A DNA stretch of 64,000 bases, taken from the NCBI RefSeq assembly GCF_900520355.1, contig NZ_LS999521.1:2976001-3040000 (forward strand), in the 5' to 3' direction. Made by a program: the position numbers and the translations under genes. Positions 10,096-20,646 of this stretch are shown here, in pieces (the first letter of the stretch is position 1; each line of letters begins with the position of its first letter). This DNA comes from Acinetobacter calcoaceticus (GTDB taxonomy: Bacteria; Pseudomonadota; Gammaproteobacteria; Pseudomonadales; Moraxellaceae). The notes under the pieces are model-generated. The model was not told the origin of the DNA. It saw only the letters and a program-made list of their open reading frames with translations, and ran no database searches.

Positions 10096-10317
10096 GGTAT
10101 GTTCCTAAAGATGGGTTGGCTTTGCCATCAATCTCGCACTACATCCTGTTATAGATTTTTATTTTTCTATAAACAAGACATACCGCATTGTCAAAAGGAG
10201 CTAATTTTAACGCTAAAACCTCACCATATGAGAATAAAAAAATACAACTAATGCGTTCGTTTTAATTAAATTGATGTTTATCTCAAAGTTTTTATCAAAT
10301 ATTCTTTTTTTTAATTA

Positions 10318-10344
10318 ATAAAAAAAGCGCACATGGCGCTTATA
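10318..10344 (-). terminator. Rho-independent terminator downstream of the thioesterase gene
   Basis: Minus strand: AAGCGC and GCGCTT pair around a five-base loop and are followed by seven T residues, after the stop at 10363. Confidence 0.75.
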
Positions 10345-10362
10345 AAAGTAAAAAATAATGAA

Positions 10363-10860
10363 TTAATAGGCGTATGAAGCAATACCCGCAGCAATTGCTT
10401 TGCCTTCATCATTAACCATCGTCATACGCATGGTGCAGCCCTTGCGACCTAAACGCAGAACTTCGGCACGTGCAATAAAATATTTACCACGCCCTGGCGC
10501 CAAATAATCTACACGCATGTCGACTGTTGCCAAGCGAGTTACCTGTTTAATGGTTTCAGTCAAAGTTTCCGGCGTTGAACGGCGATATAGGTGTTCCATT
10601 GCCACAATACCGCCAATACTGTCGAGCAAAGTTGCCGCGACCCCACCATGCAAAACCTGAAAAGCCAAATTGCCAATCAGGTCGGGTTGCATTTCAACAT
10701 AACCTTCAATGTGTCCATCGACCACACGCATAATCATTCCACTATGCTTAAAAAATGGACAGCTATTAAATGCCTTACATAATTGGTTGAGAACCACATT
10801 TAGGTCGGTTTTTGCGCCTAATTGTATGTTGCCAGTCCAATTCTTCTTCTCTTCACTCAT
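10363..10860 (-). CDS. Hotdog-fold thioesterase (PaaI family)
   Basis: The 165-residue protein has the hotdog signature LHGGVAATLLDSIGGIVAM, with the HGG segment and an acidic residue on the following helix, as in the PaaI/YigI acyl-CoA thioesterases. The end, MTMVNDEGKAIAAGIASY, is the usual last strand. I place the start at MSEEKKNW because an upstream ATG at 10896 lacks a ribosome-binding site and would add an unconserved leader. It is divergent from hemB across a short shared promoter region. It should hydrolyse small acyl- or aryl-CoA esters, but the substrate is unknown. Confidence 0.8.
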   Translation of the reverse strand: MSEEKKNWTGNIQLGAKTDLNVVLNQLCKAFNSCPFFKHSGMIMRVVDGHIEGYVEMQPDLIGNLAFQVLHGGVAATLLDSIGGIVAMEHLYRRSTPETLTETIKQVTRLATVDMRVDYLAPGRGKYFIARAEVLRLGRKGCTMRMTMVNDEGKAIAAGIASYAY

Positions 10861-10952
10861 ACGTTGCCTAAATTCAAAAGCATGATAAACACCCATAATT
10901 TTGTACAAAACCAGCATTATGGGGCTACAATACAGCAGTCGGTTGACAGTAA

Positions 10953-12017
<1,065 letters not shown>

Positions 12018-12042
12018 GTTCGCAGAGAAAGGATAACACTGC

Positions 12043-13158
12043 ATGCATATTGCAATCATTGGCGCGGGCATAAGTGGATTGATGTCTGCGCTAGAGTTGG
12101 TTGAACAAGGCTGTACCGTCAGCATTTTTGATCAACAACAAGCGGGACAAGCAGCCTCTTGGGCTGGTGGAGGTATTCTCTCTCCGATGTACCCTTGGCG
12201 CTATGTGCATGCAGTGAATCAAATTGCTCAATTTGGTAAAGCATCTTATCAAGCATGGAACCAAAGACTCTCCCCTGTCACAGGTATTGATTTTGAAATT
12301 CATGACACAGGCATGTTGATTTTTGATGAGGAAGATTTTGACATCGGACTTTCCTACGCAAATCAACATCAAGAACCCATGCAACGCTGCGAATATTTAC
12401 AGCGAGATGCCTTAGAGCAAGTCAATCCACATATTTCCGCTCAGTTTCAACAAGCCATTTATTTTCCTGAACTTTCTAATATTCGTAACCCGCGTGTATT
12501 ACAATCACTCATTGTCTATTTAAAAAAACATCCAAATGTTGAGTTTTTTGAACACTCTGCTGTCAAAAAACTAATTCAATATGGCGATGTTATACAAGCC
12601 TTACAAACCGAAGATGGTCGCAAACATACAGCAGATCATTTTGTAATAACTTCGGGTGCTTGGAGCCATTACTGGAACTCACAATTACAACTCGAAATTC
12701 CAGTCGAACCTGTTCAAGGACAAATGTTATTATTTAAAACCCCAGCGAACTGGTTACCCACCATGTGTATGAATCGGGTGATGTATTTGATTCCCCGTAT
12801 GGACGGTCATATCGTGTGTGGTTCTAGCATGGCACATCGTGGTTTTGACACCGCTACCGATGAAACCACCCAGCACAATATTTTAGAAGCGTGTCTGGAC
12901 ATGGTTCCTGAACTGGCAGATTTCCCGATCGTACAGCGCTGGGCAGGTCTCAGACCAAGTTCACCAAATGGTGTTCCATACATTGGCAAAATGCCTGAAA
13001 TGGACAACCTATGGGCAAACTTTGGTCACTTTAGAAATGGGTTATGCATGGGCGCAGGCTCTGCACAATTGCTTCGTCAGCTTATGCTGGATCAACCAAC
13101 TTTAGTTGATGCTAAAGCATATTCCCCAGAGCGTTTGAAAATCACTTCAACAGCATAA
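12043..13158 (+). CDS. thiO: FAD-dependent glycine oxidase-like protein (ThiO)
   Basis: The 371-residue flavoprotein opens with the Rossmann motif IAIIGAGISGLMSALEL and continues with WAGGGILSPMYPW, a ThiO/DAO-family signature. The C-terminal PYIGKMPEMDNLWANFGHFRNG is the second FAD-contacting block. ThiO oxidises glycine to the imine used in forming the thiazole ring of thiamine; related enzymes deaminate other amino acids. It lies 25 bases after hemB in the same direction, which does not itself support a thiamine role. Glycine oxidase is the best assignment; another D-amino-acid oxidase activity is possible. Confidence 0.85.
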   Translation: MHIAIIGAGISGLMSALELVEQGCTVSIFDQQQAGQAASWAGGGILSPMYPWRYVHAVNQIAQFGKASYQAWNQRLSPVTGIDFEIHDTGMLIFDEEDFDIGLSYANQHQEPMQRCEYLQRDALEQVNPHISAQFQQAIYFPELSNIRNPRVLQSLIVYLKKHPNVEFFEHSAVKKLIQYGDVIQALQTEDGRKHTADHFVITSGAWSHYWNSQLQLEIPVEPVQGQMLLFKTPANWLPTMCMNRVMYLIPRMDGHIVCGSSMAHRGFDTATDETTQHNILEACLDMVPELADFPIVQRWAGLRPSSPNGVPYIGKMPEMDNLWANFGHFRNGLCMGAGSAQLLRQLMLDQPTLVDAKAYSPERLKITSTA

Positions 13159-13268
13159 CTTGAATAAAGTATGTACCCTAAAAACATCATATAAAATCAA
13201 TTATCTAAGGTACGTGTGCTAAAAGTCACTCACAGCCTGTCCACACTTCAAATAGATATGGTTTGCAA

Positions 13269-13715
13269 TTAATTCACTATCTTCTCTGCCATACGCTGTG
13301 CCTGCTTTCCATAAAACCAATAGGTAATTAAATAAAGCGGGATCGCTAACATTAAAAGCATAATGAGCATAATGCTTAAAAACTGAGGCTGTTTCAGGTA
13401 AAGCATAAAGTTTTGCAAAATCTCTGGGTCTTTTCTTGCAAACAAAAACAAGCCAAATAAAACACCACACAAGTTATAGCCCCAAAAAATCAGGGTAAAA
13501 CCTAAAGTAAATTTCTTTTTTTCTTGTACAGTCGGTGCACGGCGTTCTTTCTTTAAAAATTTAAACAGGACAAAAATCATTGCGCCTAAATATGGAACGG
13601 CTGTTAAAATACCACCTACACTCGCTGGTAATAGTGCTGCAACTACACCTACAAGTAAGGTGAGTCCTATACATAAAGCAAAAAACCAGAGAAAGTAAGA
13701 GCGTAATTTGGTCAT
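13269..13715 (-). CDS. Small four-helix inner-membrane protein of unknown function
   Basis: The 148-residue protein contains about four hydrophobic segments (near residues 8-28, 38-52, 73-92 and 109-131) separated by basic loops such as KKERRAPTVQEKKK, which predicts an integral membrane protein. I recognise no catalytic motif and no named family. It is convergent with thiO and diverges from the candidate small RNA at 13823. Probably a conserved Acinetobacter hypothetical. Confidence 0.65.
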   Translation of the reverse strand: MTKLRSYFLWFFALCIGLTLLVGVVAALLPASVGGILTAVPYLGAMIFVLFKFLKKERRAPTVQEKKKFTLGFTLIFWGYNLCGVLFGLFLFARKDPEILQNFMLYLKQPQFLSIMLIMLLMLAIPLYLITYWFYGKQAQRMAEKIVN

Positions 13716-13822
13716 CTTTTTGCCTAATTTATGGGTTCAAAAATTAATTATAAATTTTTTTCGATTTTTTTTCATTTTTCTGTCAACCAATTCTAATCTC
13801 TTGACGTTATATAGGGTAATAA

Positions 13823-13987
13823 GGTCGCAGCAACCGAATACTTCCTTTGCACGGCATCCGCAAAATTGTTTCGGTGACCTTTCATTACGACTCTTTCTTA
13901 CCTTCGGATTTGGTTTTGTTAGCAGCCTAAACCCTTGATGAAGTTTTTGACCGACGATTCTCTCATCACTCGAATCGTCGGTTTTTA
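13823..13987 (+). ncRNA. Candidate structured small RNA with its own terminator
   Basis: This gene-free segment folds strongly. GGTC at 13823-13826 pairs with GACC at 13876-13879. Inside it, ACCGAA at 13833-13838 pairs with TTCGGT at 13870-13875. Inside that, TTTGC at 13846-13850 pairs with GCAAA at 13860-13864 around a nine-base loop. A pyrimidine-rich single-stranded stretch follows (about 13880-13949), then a strong terminator. No reading frame fits. I found no convincing promoter, though TATATA at 13808-13813 is at a suitable distance. It does not match tmRNA, RNase P RNA, SRP RNA or 6S RNA as I know them. A trans-acting sRNA is the leading idea; a terminated leader is the alternative. 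Confidence 0.5.
13950..13987 (+). terminator. Strong Rho-independent terminator of the candidate small RNA
   Basis: ACCGACGATTC (13950-13960) pairs perfectly with GAATCGTCGGT (13972-13982) and is followed by TTTTTATTTT. No protein gene ends nearby on the plus strand, which argues that it ends a non-coding transcript. Confidence 0.85.
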
Positions 13988-14095
13988 TTTTCTGGTACTT
14001 TCATTTATTTTACGCTCTGCATACACAATAAGTCTTTCTTGGTGATAAGCGCTATGCGTATACTTTTTACACCATAAAAATATGATTTAAATAAT

Positions 14096-14473
14096 ATGAA
14101 CAGCATTGCCTATTTTGAAATTCAGTCTTCAAACCCAGCCCGAGATGCAGAGTTTTATCATATTGTATTTGGGTGGCAATTTAAATTAGATGAAAATTTA
14201 CCCATTGAATATTACCGTATAGAAACACCCTCAATTATGGGTGGTCTCTTAAAACGTCCAGCACAAACTCCTCCAATGGAATATGGCACCAATGCATTTA
14301 CCTGCTCCATTCAGGTCGAAAATTTTGATGAAGTTGCTGCAAAAATTTTAGCGCAAGGTGGTATTGTGGCAATGGATAAATTCGCCATTCCCGGTCGTGC
14401 TTGGCATGGTTACTTTGTCGATTTAGACCACAACGTTTTTGGTATTTTCCAAGTCGATGAAAATGCTGCTTAA
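14096..14473 (+). CDS. VOC-family (glyoxalase/bleomycin-resistance fold) protein
   Basis: The 125-residue protein is one VOC module made of two beta-alpha-beta-beta-beta units: IAYFEIQSSNPARDAEFYHIVFGWQF at the start and WHGYFVDLDHNVFGIFQVDE at the end, with the closing D-x-N-x-F-G-I-F typical of the glyoxalase-like superfamily. Members bind a metal and act on small molecules or sequester them; nothing in the sequence fixes the substrate. It stands alone, convergent with an OsmC-like gene with which it shares a bidirectional terminator. Confidence 0.85.
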   Translation: MNSIAYFEIQSSNPARDAEFYHIVFGWQFKLDENLPIEYYRIETPSIMGGLLKRPAQTPPMEYGTNAFTCSIQVENFDEVAAKILAQGGIVAMDKFAIPGRAWHGYFVDLDHNVFGIFQVDENAA

Positions 14474-14509
14474 AAATCTTATTTAACAAATTTATTTATT
14501 TTCTAATTT

Positions 14510-14538
14510 ATAGCCACCGCCTTTTTATCGGTGGCTAT
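14510..14538. terminator. Bidirectional Rho-independent terminator
   Basis: ATAGCCACCG and CGGTGGCTAT form a ten-pair stem between the convergent VOC and OsmC-like genes, with A/T-rich flanks on both sides. Confidence 0.8.
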
Positions 14539-14545
14539 TTACTAT

Positions 14546-15022
14546 TTATTCTTCGGCAAAGCTAAAACTGGCTTCACAAGTAATTGGAAAATTAACCGAG
14601 TTGGCAATCATACATTCGTGATGCGCTTCTTCATGCAATTTTGCAGCAAGTGCTTGGTCAGCACCTTTTTCTAAAACAACCGCAGGCTTTAAAATAATGT
14701 GAGTAAAGTGACCACGTTTGACTGGATCAGCATCCTCCATAAATCCAAGTGCATGGTCGACATAACTCAGCACATGAATATGATTGACTGCGCATAGGTG
14801 TAAATACCAAAGCTTATGACAAGCTGATGCTGATGCAACTAATAAATCTTCTGGGTTCCATCTGGTCACATCGCCTAAATAGGCAGGGTCTGATGAGCCT
14901 TGAATGGTGATCTTTTGCGGATGTTGAATACTAAAGTCCCGTTTATATGAGCGATAAGATGAAGTCCCTGTTCCTGTGTTACCTTCCCATTGTATTTTTA
15001 CTTCGTACTCATGAATGGTCAT
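14546..15022 (-). CDS. OsmC/Ohr-family protein
   Basis: The 158-residue protein has the OsmC fold elements: an N-terminal beta region, the DPAYLGDVTRWNPEDLLVAS segment leading into the SACHKLWYLHLC helix with one redox cysteine, and the second cysteine in HHECMIANSV. The two cysteines are the usual pair that reduces organic hydroperoxides. I chose MTIHEYEVKIQW as the start because that is where homology to the family begins; an upstream ATG at 15061 adds 13 residues. It diverges from sbcD. This subfamily is often annotated simply as OsmC family, so a role against peroxides is inferred. Confidence 0.85.
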   Translation of the reverse strand: MTIHEYEVKIQWEGNTGTGTSSYRSYKRDFSIQHPQKITIQGSSDPAYLGDVTRWNPEDLLVASASACHKLWYLHLCAVNHIHVLSYVDHALGFMEDADPVKRGHFTHIILKPAVVLEKGADQALAAKLHEEAHHECMIANSVNFPITCEASFSFAEE

Positions 15023-15197
15023 TTTTGTCTCAAAGTTATTTATTTGAGTTGATATTAACAAAACAAAAATTGGAATAAAAAATTAATTTAGATTGAATTT
15101 GAGGCTTAAATATCGAACGCTTTAACAGGTCTTGATAAAATCTCTCGCCAATTTATGCTAACGTATCTGTGTTTATCTTGGCTTGATGTCTGTTTCT

Positions 15198-16454
15198 ATG
15201 TCCGTACATTTTCTACATACTTCTGACTGGCATTTGGGGCAGTTTTTTTATAATCATTCACGACACTACGAACACCAACAATTTTTAAGTTGGTTGCTCA
15301 CTCAAATACAAGAAAAACAACCGCATGCCCTGCTCATTGCGGGAGATATTTTTGATGTGATTAATCCAGGTTCGCAAGCCCAAAAACAACTTTATCAATT
15401 TTTAGCAGATGCACATCGCCTTGCACCACACATGCAAACCCTCATGATTGCGGGTAATCATGACTCAGGCTACCGTATTGAACAAGTCGAGCCGCTATTA
15501 GAAAAATACAATGCAAAAACCGTGGGCGTTGTTCGCTGGAATGAAGATAAAACTCTAGATCTCGATCGTCTGCTTTTACCTATTTATAATCAAAATCAAG
15601 AAATTGTGGCATGGTGCCTTGCCCTGCCTTTTTTACGCTCGGCTGAAATTACGGGCTTTAATGAACATACCACTAACAGCAAAAATGCAATTGCCTATTT
15701 GCATGAGCAACTGATTGCCGAAGCAAAACGTCGTAAAACACCAGAGCAAGCGCTTATTTTGATGTCGCATGCGCATATGCAAGGTGGCGAAACTTCTGAC
15801 TCTGAACGTCCAATTATTATTGGTAATGAAGAGGCACTTTCAACGACTTTGTTTGAAGATGCAATTGATTATGTGGCTTTAGGGCATTTGCATAAACCAC
15901 AAAAAGTAGGTCAACCGCACATTCGTTATAGCGGCTCACCTATTCCACTTTCTTTTAGTGAAATTAACTATAAACACCAAGTGGTTGAGGTCAAAATTGA
16001 CCCTACTCAAGACACAGATAACCGTCTGCAATTTGAAGCTGTAGAAATTCCACGTTGTATTCAGTTACACCGTATTCGTGGTGAATTAAACGATGTGCTG
16101 CAACAACTCAAAGCTTTGCCAAACGGTGTTATTGAAAATATTGACCACCGTGAATATGTCGATATTGAATATTATAGTTTAACGCCACCACAACCTAATT
16201 TACGCCAGCAGTTTGAAGCTGCCCTACCACCTGATCGCTATCGTTTAGTGCGTATTTCACGTCAATATGTGATCCAAGATGCTTCGGACACCGATACCTC
16301 TCAGCACATTGCACTTGAACCACCAACACCAGAAAAGCTGTTTCAAAATATATGGGAAAAACAAGGCTACAACGCAGATGATGCAGTATTGAAAGATTTT
16401 CTGAGCCTAGTACAAGAAGCACAAAAACATCTTGAAAATGATTCAAGCCATTAA
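15198..16454 (+). CDS. sbcD: SbcD nuclease subunit (Mre11-like)
   Basis: SbcD is the metallophosphoesterase subunit of the SbcCD complex, which cuts DNA hairpins and processes protein-blocked ends. The phosphoesterase motifs are clear: HTSDWHLG, LIAGDIFD, IAGNHDS, LMSHAHMQGG and ALGHLHKPQ. I set the start at MSVHFLHTSDWH because E. coli SbcD begins at the same place relative to the motif; TTG and ATG codons at 15183 and 15186 would add up to five residues and no start has a strong ribosome-binding site. sbcC starts nine bases after its stop, so the two form an operon. Confidence 0.95.
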   Translation: MSVHFLHTSDWHLGQFFYNHSRHYEHQQFLSWLLTQIQEKQPHALLIAGDIFDVINPGSQAQKQLYQFLADAHRLAPHMQTLMIAGNHDSGYRIEQVEPLLEKYNAKTVGVVRWNEDKTLDLDRLLLPIYNQNQEIVAWCLALPFLRSAEITGFNEHTTNSKNAIAYLHEQLIAEAKRRKTPEQALILMSHAHMQGGETSDSERPIIIGNEEALSTTLFEDAIDYVALGHLHKPQKVGQPHIRYSGSPIPLSFSEINYKHQVVEVKIDPTQDTDNRLQFEAVEIPRCIQLHRIRGELNDVLQQLKALPNGVIENIDHREYVDIEYYSLTPPQPNLRQQFEAALPPDRYRLVRISRQYVIQDASDTDTSQHIALEPPTPEKLFQNIWEKQGYNADDAVLKDFLSLVQEAQKHLENDSSH

Positions 16455-16463
16455 GGACATGTC

Positions 16464-19400
16464 ATGAAAATTTTATCTATTCGTATAAAAAATCTGGCAT
16501 CTCTTTCTGATGAACACTTTATTGATTTTGAAAGCGCGCCTCTAGCTCACGCAGGCTTAATTGCCATTGTGGGTAAAACTGGTGCTGGTAAATCGACCAT
16601 TTTAGATGCCATGTGCCTGGCCCTGTTTAATCGCGTTCCTCGCCTTAAAGACAGCGATGGCAAATTAAAAGATGTTGATGGTTCAGAGTTACTCACTAAC
16701 TCGCCTTTGACTGTTTTACGCCGTGGTACGGGGCATGGTTTTGCTGAACTTTGTTTTATTGCTCAAGATCAAAAACGCTATTTGGCACGCTGGGAAATTA
16801 AACGTGCGCGTGAAAACCCAAGTGGTAAATTACAAAGCGTGCAACGCCACTTAAAATGTCTGACCGACGGTGTCGTGCTTGCCGACAAAGCCAAAGCGGT
16901 TGATGAAAAAGTTAAACAAATTACCCAGCTTTCATTTGAACAATTTACTCGTGCTGTGTTACTCGCCCAGTCAGAAGTCACGGCGTTTTTAAAAGCACGA
17001 GACAGCGAACGTGGTGAATTACTTGAGTACCTGACAAACTCCAGCATTTTTGCCAAAATTGGTGAACTGGCTTTTCGTAAAACAGCAGATATTGCTAAAC
17101 AGCGTAAACAGCTTGAAGAATTTTTAGGCCACATTGAAATTTTGTCTGATGAAGAGATTGCTTCCTTAACCGAGCAATATCAGCAAGCTGAACAAAATCA
17201 TCAACAGTTAGAACAACAAAAAAATGTTTTAGGCAAACAACAACAATGGTTTGAGCGTAAAGCAAAACTTGAAGTTGAAGTTCAAACCAAACAACAGCAA
17301 TTTCAAAATCAGCAAAACCATCATCAACAACTTGCTGGTGAACGTGAGCAATTAAAACGGCTGGAAGTTTTCTCTGAAATACGATCACAGGTCTTTCAGC
17401 AGACTCAAAATTTACAAACCCTACAACACCTTGAACCGCAAATTCAGCAAGCTCAAATTAAGTTTAATGATTTGGCTCAAATTTTTGAAAATGGACAAAA
17501 ACAATATCAATCAGCAGAACAAGAACTTAAACAAACACTAGACTTTGAACAACAGCATCAACAGGCATTAAATCAAGTTCGGCAGTCTATTCAAGAACGT
17601 TCATTTATTGCAGATGAATATAAAAAGTGCAAAGAAAAAAGAAATACGCTAGAACAAAAACTGAATCCATTGCAACAACAGCAAAACACAGTTCAACAAC
17701 ACATTGCACAGCTTCAACAAAGCCAAACTCATCTCCAACAGCAGCTAACCCAGACTCAGCAATACACCGTATTAGACAAAGGCCTTTCCGCACATTTGCA
17801 TCAACTTGGGCAATTTATTCAAAACTACGAAGCGATTGAACATCAGCTTGGAAACCCTACTCTAGCTCGTCAAAAGCTATTAGAAACTAAAAATGAACTT
17901 GAACAACTGACGGTTTCTGTGGGGACAGTTGAACAAATTGAGTCAAAACTTGAACAACAGCATAAAGATAAAGAACAAAAACTTGCTCAAATTACTCAGC
18001 TAGATCTTATTCAACAGAAAATTAAAATTTATCATGAGCTGTATGCTGAGCTTCAGCAATTTTCTGAAAAACATATACAAGCCTCAAATCAAGAACAGCA
18101 GCTTAAAACCGTTTGCCAGTTAGCTGAGCAAGACTATCAAACAGCAAAAACTGAACGAGAAAAATTACAGCACATCTTGCAACAGCAGCGTTTATTACAT
18201 ACAGAAAATATTGAACAGTTACGGGCCAATCTTAAAGAAGATGAAGCTTGTTTAGTCTGTGGAAGTACACATCATCCCTATCGTAGTGATGACAGCGCAG
18301 TTTCCAAGGCTTTGTTCGATCTGCAACAGCAGCAAGAACAGCAGGCTGTGGCGCTAGAGCAAACTCAATTTAATGCATGGCAAAGCCAACAACAAACACT
18401 CACTCAATGTCGTGCCGAGCTTGAACAAGTTCAGAAATATCTAGCTCAACTTCAAGCAAAACAGACGAGCTTACAGCAAGATCTTGTCCAACAAGTAAGC
18501 CTCAACCAATTGCACATTGATCTTGCACAACCTCCAGAACAAATCTTACAAACACTTAGCGAGCTTAGACAAGCCGCACAAACTGCGATAAGTTCATTCG
18601 ACTCAGAAAATGTGCGTTTAACCCAAGCGATTAAACAACAGAACCAGTTGGTTCAACATGTTCAGCATAGTGAAAGCTTGCTCAATACTGCACAGCAATG
18701 GCAACAGCAAGTTCAACATATTGTGCAGTGCTTGTCTGAAACCGAACAGCACGCATGGCAGCAATCGAGTAGCCAAACTGCTAAGCAGACTTGGTCTATT
18801 CTTGATGCACGTGCTAAGCAACTTGAACAACAAGAACAGCTTTCACAGCGTTTTGAACAGCAGCAACAAGAACTAAAAATGCTAGCTGCCAACCTTGAGC
18901 AAATGACCAAGCAAATTAATGAGATCGATCAAAATCTCAAAGATATTACACTCAAGGGCCAACAAAATAATGAAAAAGCGGTGTCACTCATTCAACAAAT
19001 GACAGGCCTTTCAGACATTAAACCTCATGAATGGTTAATTGAGCACGATGCCAAACGCCAGCAGCAACAAACTGCTTATCACGAAGCTAAACAACGTTTC
19101 GAACAAACCAGACAGCACTTTGAGCAGCAAAAACAAGCGATAGATCAACTTAAACATCAACATCAACACACCGAGCAACATCAACAGCAGATTAATACGC
19201 AAATTGAAGACTGGTTAAAAGCCCATGCTGATTTTCAAGCATCTGATCTTACGGCGCTCATACAGATTAATTCAGCCCAAGAGCAAGACATTCGTAACCG
19301 TCTTAATCAAGCAGAACGCCTATTAAGTGAAACCTCTTCTGCACTCAAAACCATGCAAGAGCAGCTCACCGAACATTTGCAAACGCAACCGGATATTGAA

Positions 19401-20060
19401 CATGAAAAACTTTTGGATCTTATTCAGGAAAATATTGCAAAGCTCAAAACCCAACTCGAAATGCGTGACCAGCTTAAGCTTAAGCTCGAAGTACATCAGC
19501 AGAACTTAGCCAAACAACAGAAATACGCTCAGCAAATTCAAAATATTCAACAGGAAGAACATCGCTGGAGTAAAATTTCAGGTCTGATTGGCGATGCCAA
19601 AGGCAAAGAATTCCGTGACTATGCCCAGCAATATCATTTAGATATTTTAGTGGAACATGCTAACCAGCAACTGGCGATGCTCTCTCAACGCTATACATTA
19701 AAACGACTTGACCAATCTTTAAGTCTCGCCATTATCGACCACGATATGGACGGAGAAATGCGTTCTGTTTCATCTTTATCAGGCGGTGAATCCTTCTTAA
19801 CTGCCCTCGCCTTATCTTTAGCCATTGCGAATATGGCCTCAGGTTCAATGAAAATTGAATCTCTGTTTATTGATGAAGGTTTTGGAACTTTAGATGCATC
19901 TTCTTTGCACATGGTGATGAATGCTTTAGATCAATTACAAAATCAGGGCCGCCAAGTCATTCTCATTTCACACATTCAAGAAATGCATGAGCGTATTCCT
20001 GTACAAATTCAGGTGAAACCACTTGGCGCTGGCGCAAGTACGATTGAAGTCGTGGGTTAA
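16464..20060 (+). CDS. sbcC: SbcC ATPase subunit (Rad50-like)
   Basis: The 1198-residue SMC-like ATPase has Walker A GKTGAGKST near residue 40, the ABC signature LSGGESF and Walker B SLFIDEGFGTLD near the C-terminus. Two very long coiled coils meet at a zinc hook whose cysteines are Cys596 and Cys599 (CLVC). The coiled coils are extremely glutamine-rich. Together with SbcD it forms the ATP-dependent double-strand exonuclease and hairpin endonuclease. The ATG at 16464 is preceded by AAGGAC. It is the last gene of the pair, convergent with a small secreted-protein gene. Confidence 0.95.
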   Translation: MKILSIRIKNLASLSDEHFIDFESAPLAHAGLIAIVGKTGAGKSTILDAMCLALFNRVPRLKDSDGKLKDVDGSELLTNSPLTVLRRGTGHGFAELCFIAQDQKRYLARWEIKRARENPSGKLQSVQRHLKCLTDGVVLADKAKAVDEKVKQITQLSFEQFTRAVLLAQSEVTAFLKARDSERGELLEYLTNSSIFAKIGELAFRKTADIAKQRKQLEEFLGHIEILSDEEIASLTEQYQQAEQNHQQLEQQKNVLGKQQQWFERKAKLEVEVQTKQQQFQNQQNHHQQLAGEREQLKRLEVFSEIRSQVFQQTQNLQTLQHLEPQIQQAQIKFNDLAQIFENGQKQYQSAEQELKQTLDFEQQHQQALNQVRQSIQERSFIADEYKKCKEKRNTLEQKLNPLQQQQNTVQQHIAQLQQSQTHLQQQLTQTQQYTVLDKGLSAHLHQLGQFIQNYEAIEHQLGNPTLARQKLLETKNELEQLTVSVGTVEQIESKLEQQHKDKEQKLAQITQLDLIQQKIKIYHELYAELQQFSEKHIQASNQEQQLKTVCQLAEQDYQTAKTEREKLQHILQQQRLLHTENIEQLRANLKEDEACLVCGSTHHPYRSDDSAVSKALFDLQQQQEQQAVALEQTQFNAWQSQQQTLTQCRAELEQVQKYLAQLQAKQTSLQQDLVQQVSLNQLHIDLAQPPEQILQTLSELRQAAQTAISSFDSENVRLTQAIKQQNQLVQHVQHSESLLNTAQQWQQQVQHIVQCLSETEQHAWQQSSSQTAKQTWSILDARAKQLEQQEQLSQRFEQQQQELKMLAANLEQMTKQINEIDQNLKDITLKGQQNNEKAVSLIQQMTGLSDIKPHEWLIEHDAKRQQQQTAYHEAKQRFEQTRQHFEQQKQAIDQLKHQHQHTEQHQQQINTQIEDWLKAHADFQASDLTALIQINSAQEQDIRNRLNQAERLLSETSSALKTMQEQLTEHLQTQPDIEHEKLLDLIQENIAKLKTQLEMRDQLKLKLEVHQQNLAKQQKYAQQIQNIQQEEHRWSKISGLIGDAKGKEFRDYAQQYHLDILVEHANQQLAMLSQRYTLKRLDQSLSLAIIDHDMDGEMRSVSSLSGGESFLTALALSLAIANMASGSMKIESLFIDEGFGTLDASSLHMVMNALDQLQNQGRQVILISHIQEMHERIPVQIQVKPLGAGASTIEVVG

Positions 20061-20086
20061 ACTCTAACTCATCAATTTTTCAGGAT

Positions 20087-20482
20087 CTAGATCTTGTCAT
20101 ACGCCACTTGCATCTGATCACAAAATGACTTCATTTCAATCACCGACTTTTGAAAGCCATCTAGTGTTGCATCAAAACTTGGATATTCCTTTGCAAATTC
20201 CTGATCAAACTGTTTCTTATATTTTTTATTATTATTAAACATCTTCACAATTTCCTGCTGATTCACACATGTCCAATGTGCATCCGATACACTTTCCTCA
20301 TCAGATTCAGCTTTACTTTCTTCTGTCAATTTTGCAATCAAAAACATAAAAGTTTCTTTAAAATCTTGATATGTTTTATGCTCAGAAATAACTGCTTTTT
20401 CAATCTCAGGTGTGGGTGTTGCATTGCTAGATATACATGTAACAACAATTAAAACAGTCAATAAAAATTTTGCGATATTCAT
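20087..20482 (-). CDS. Small secreted protein of unknown function
   Basis: The 131-residue product begins with a clear Sec signal peptide (KFLLTVLIVVTCISSNA, with cleavage probably after SNA). The mature part is charged and helical, with two cysteines (in WTCVNQQE and KSFCDQMQ) that could form a disulfide in the periplasm. I recognise no family. It is followed on the same strand by nothing before the convergent sbcC end, and a lipoprotein gene lies upstream on the same strand. Confidence 0.65.
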   Translation of the reverse strand: MNIAKFLLTVLIVVTCISSNATPTPEIEKAVISEHKTYQDFKETFMFLIAKLTEESKAESDEESVSDAHWTCVNQQEIVKMFNNNKKYKKQFDQEFAKEYPSFDATLDGFQKSVIEMKSFCDQMQVAYDKI

Positions 20483-20594
20483 TTATATTCCTAAATTTTA
20501 AATAATAGAGGCTAGATTATCTTCTGCTCAATGATCATTAATAGATCAAAATATATATAATTTTAAAAGTATTATCAAAACTCTTAATCTTTCA

Positions 20595-20639
20595 TGAGAA
20601 AACCCCTTCAAAATAATGAATCTTACAGGAGTTTTCTCA
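20595..20639 (-). terminator. Probable terminator of the lipoprotein gene
   Basis: TGAGAAAACCCCT and AGGAGTTTTCTCA pair with one mismatch around a long loop, just beyond the stop at 20647 on the minus strand. The T-run lies inside the stem, so the terminator is less canonical than others here. Confidence 0.45.
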
Positions 20640-20646
20640 TCTATTG

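Noticed and set aside
13219..13470. 83-codon minus-strand frame
   Set aside because: It overlaps the better-supported membrane-protein gene at 13269-13715 in another frame.
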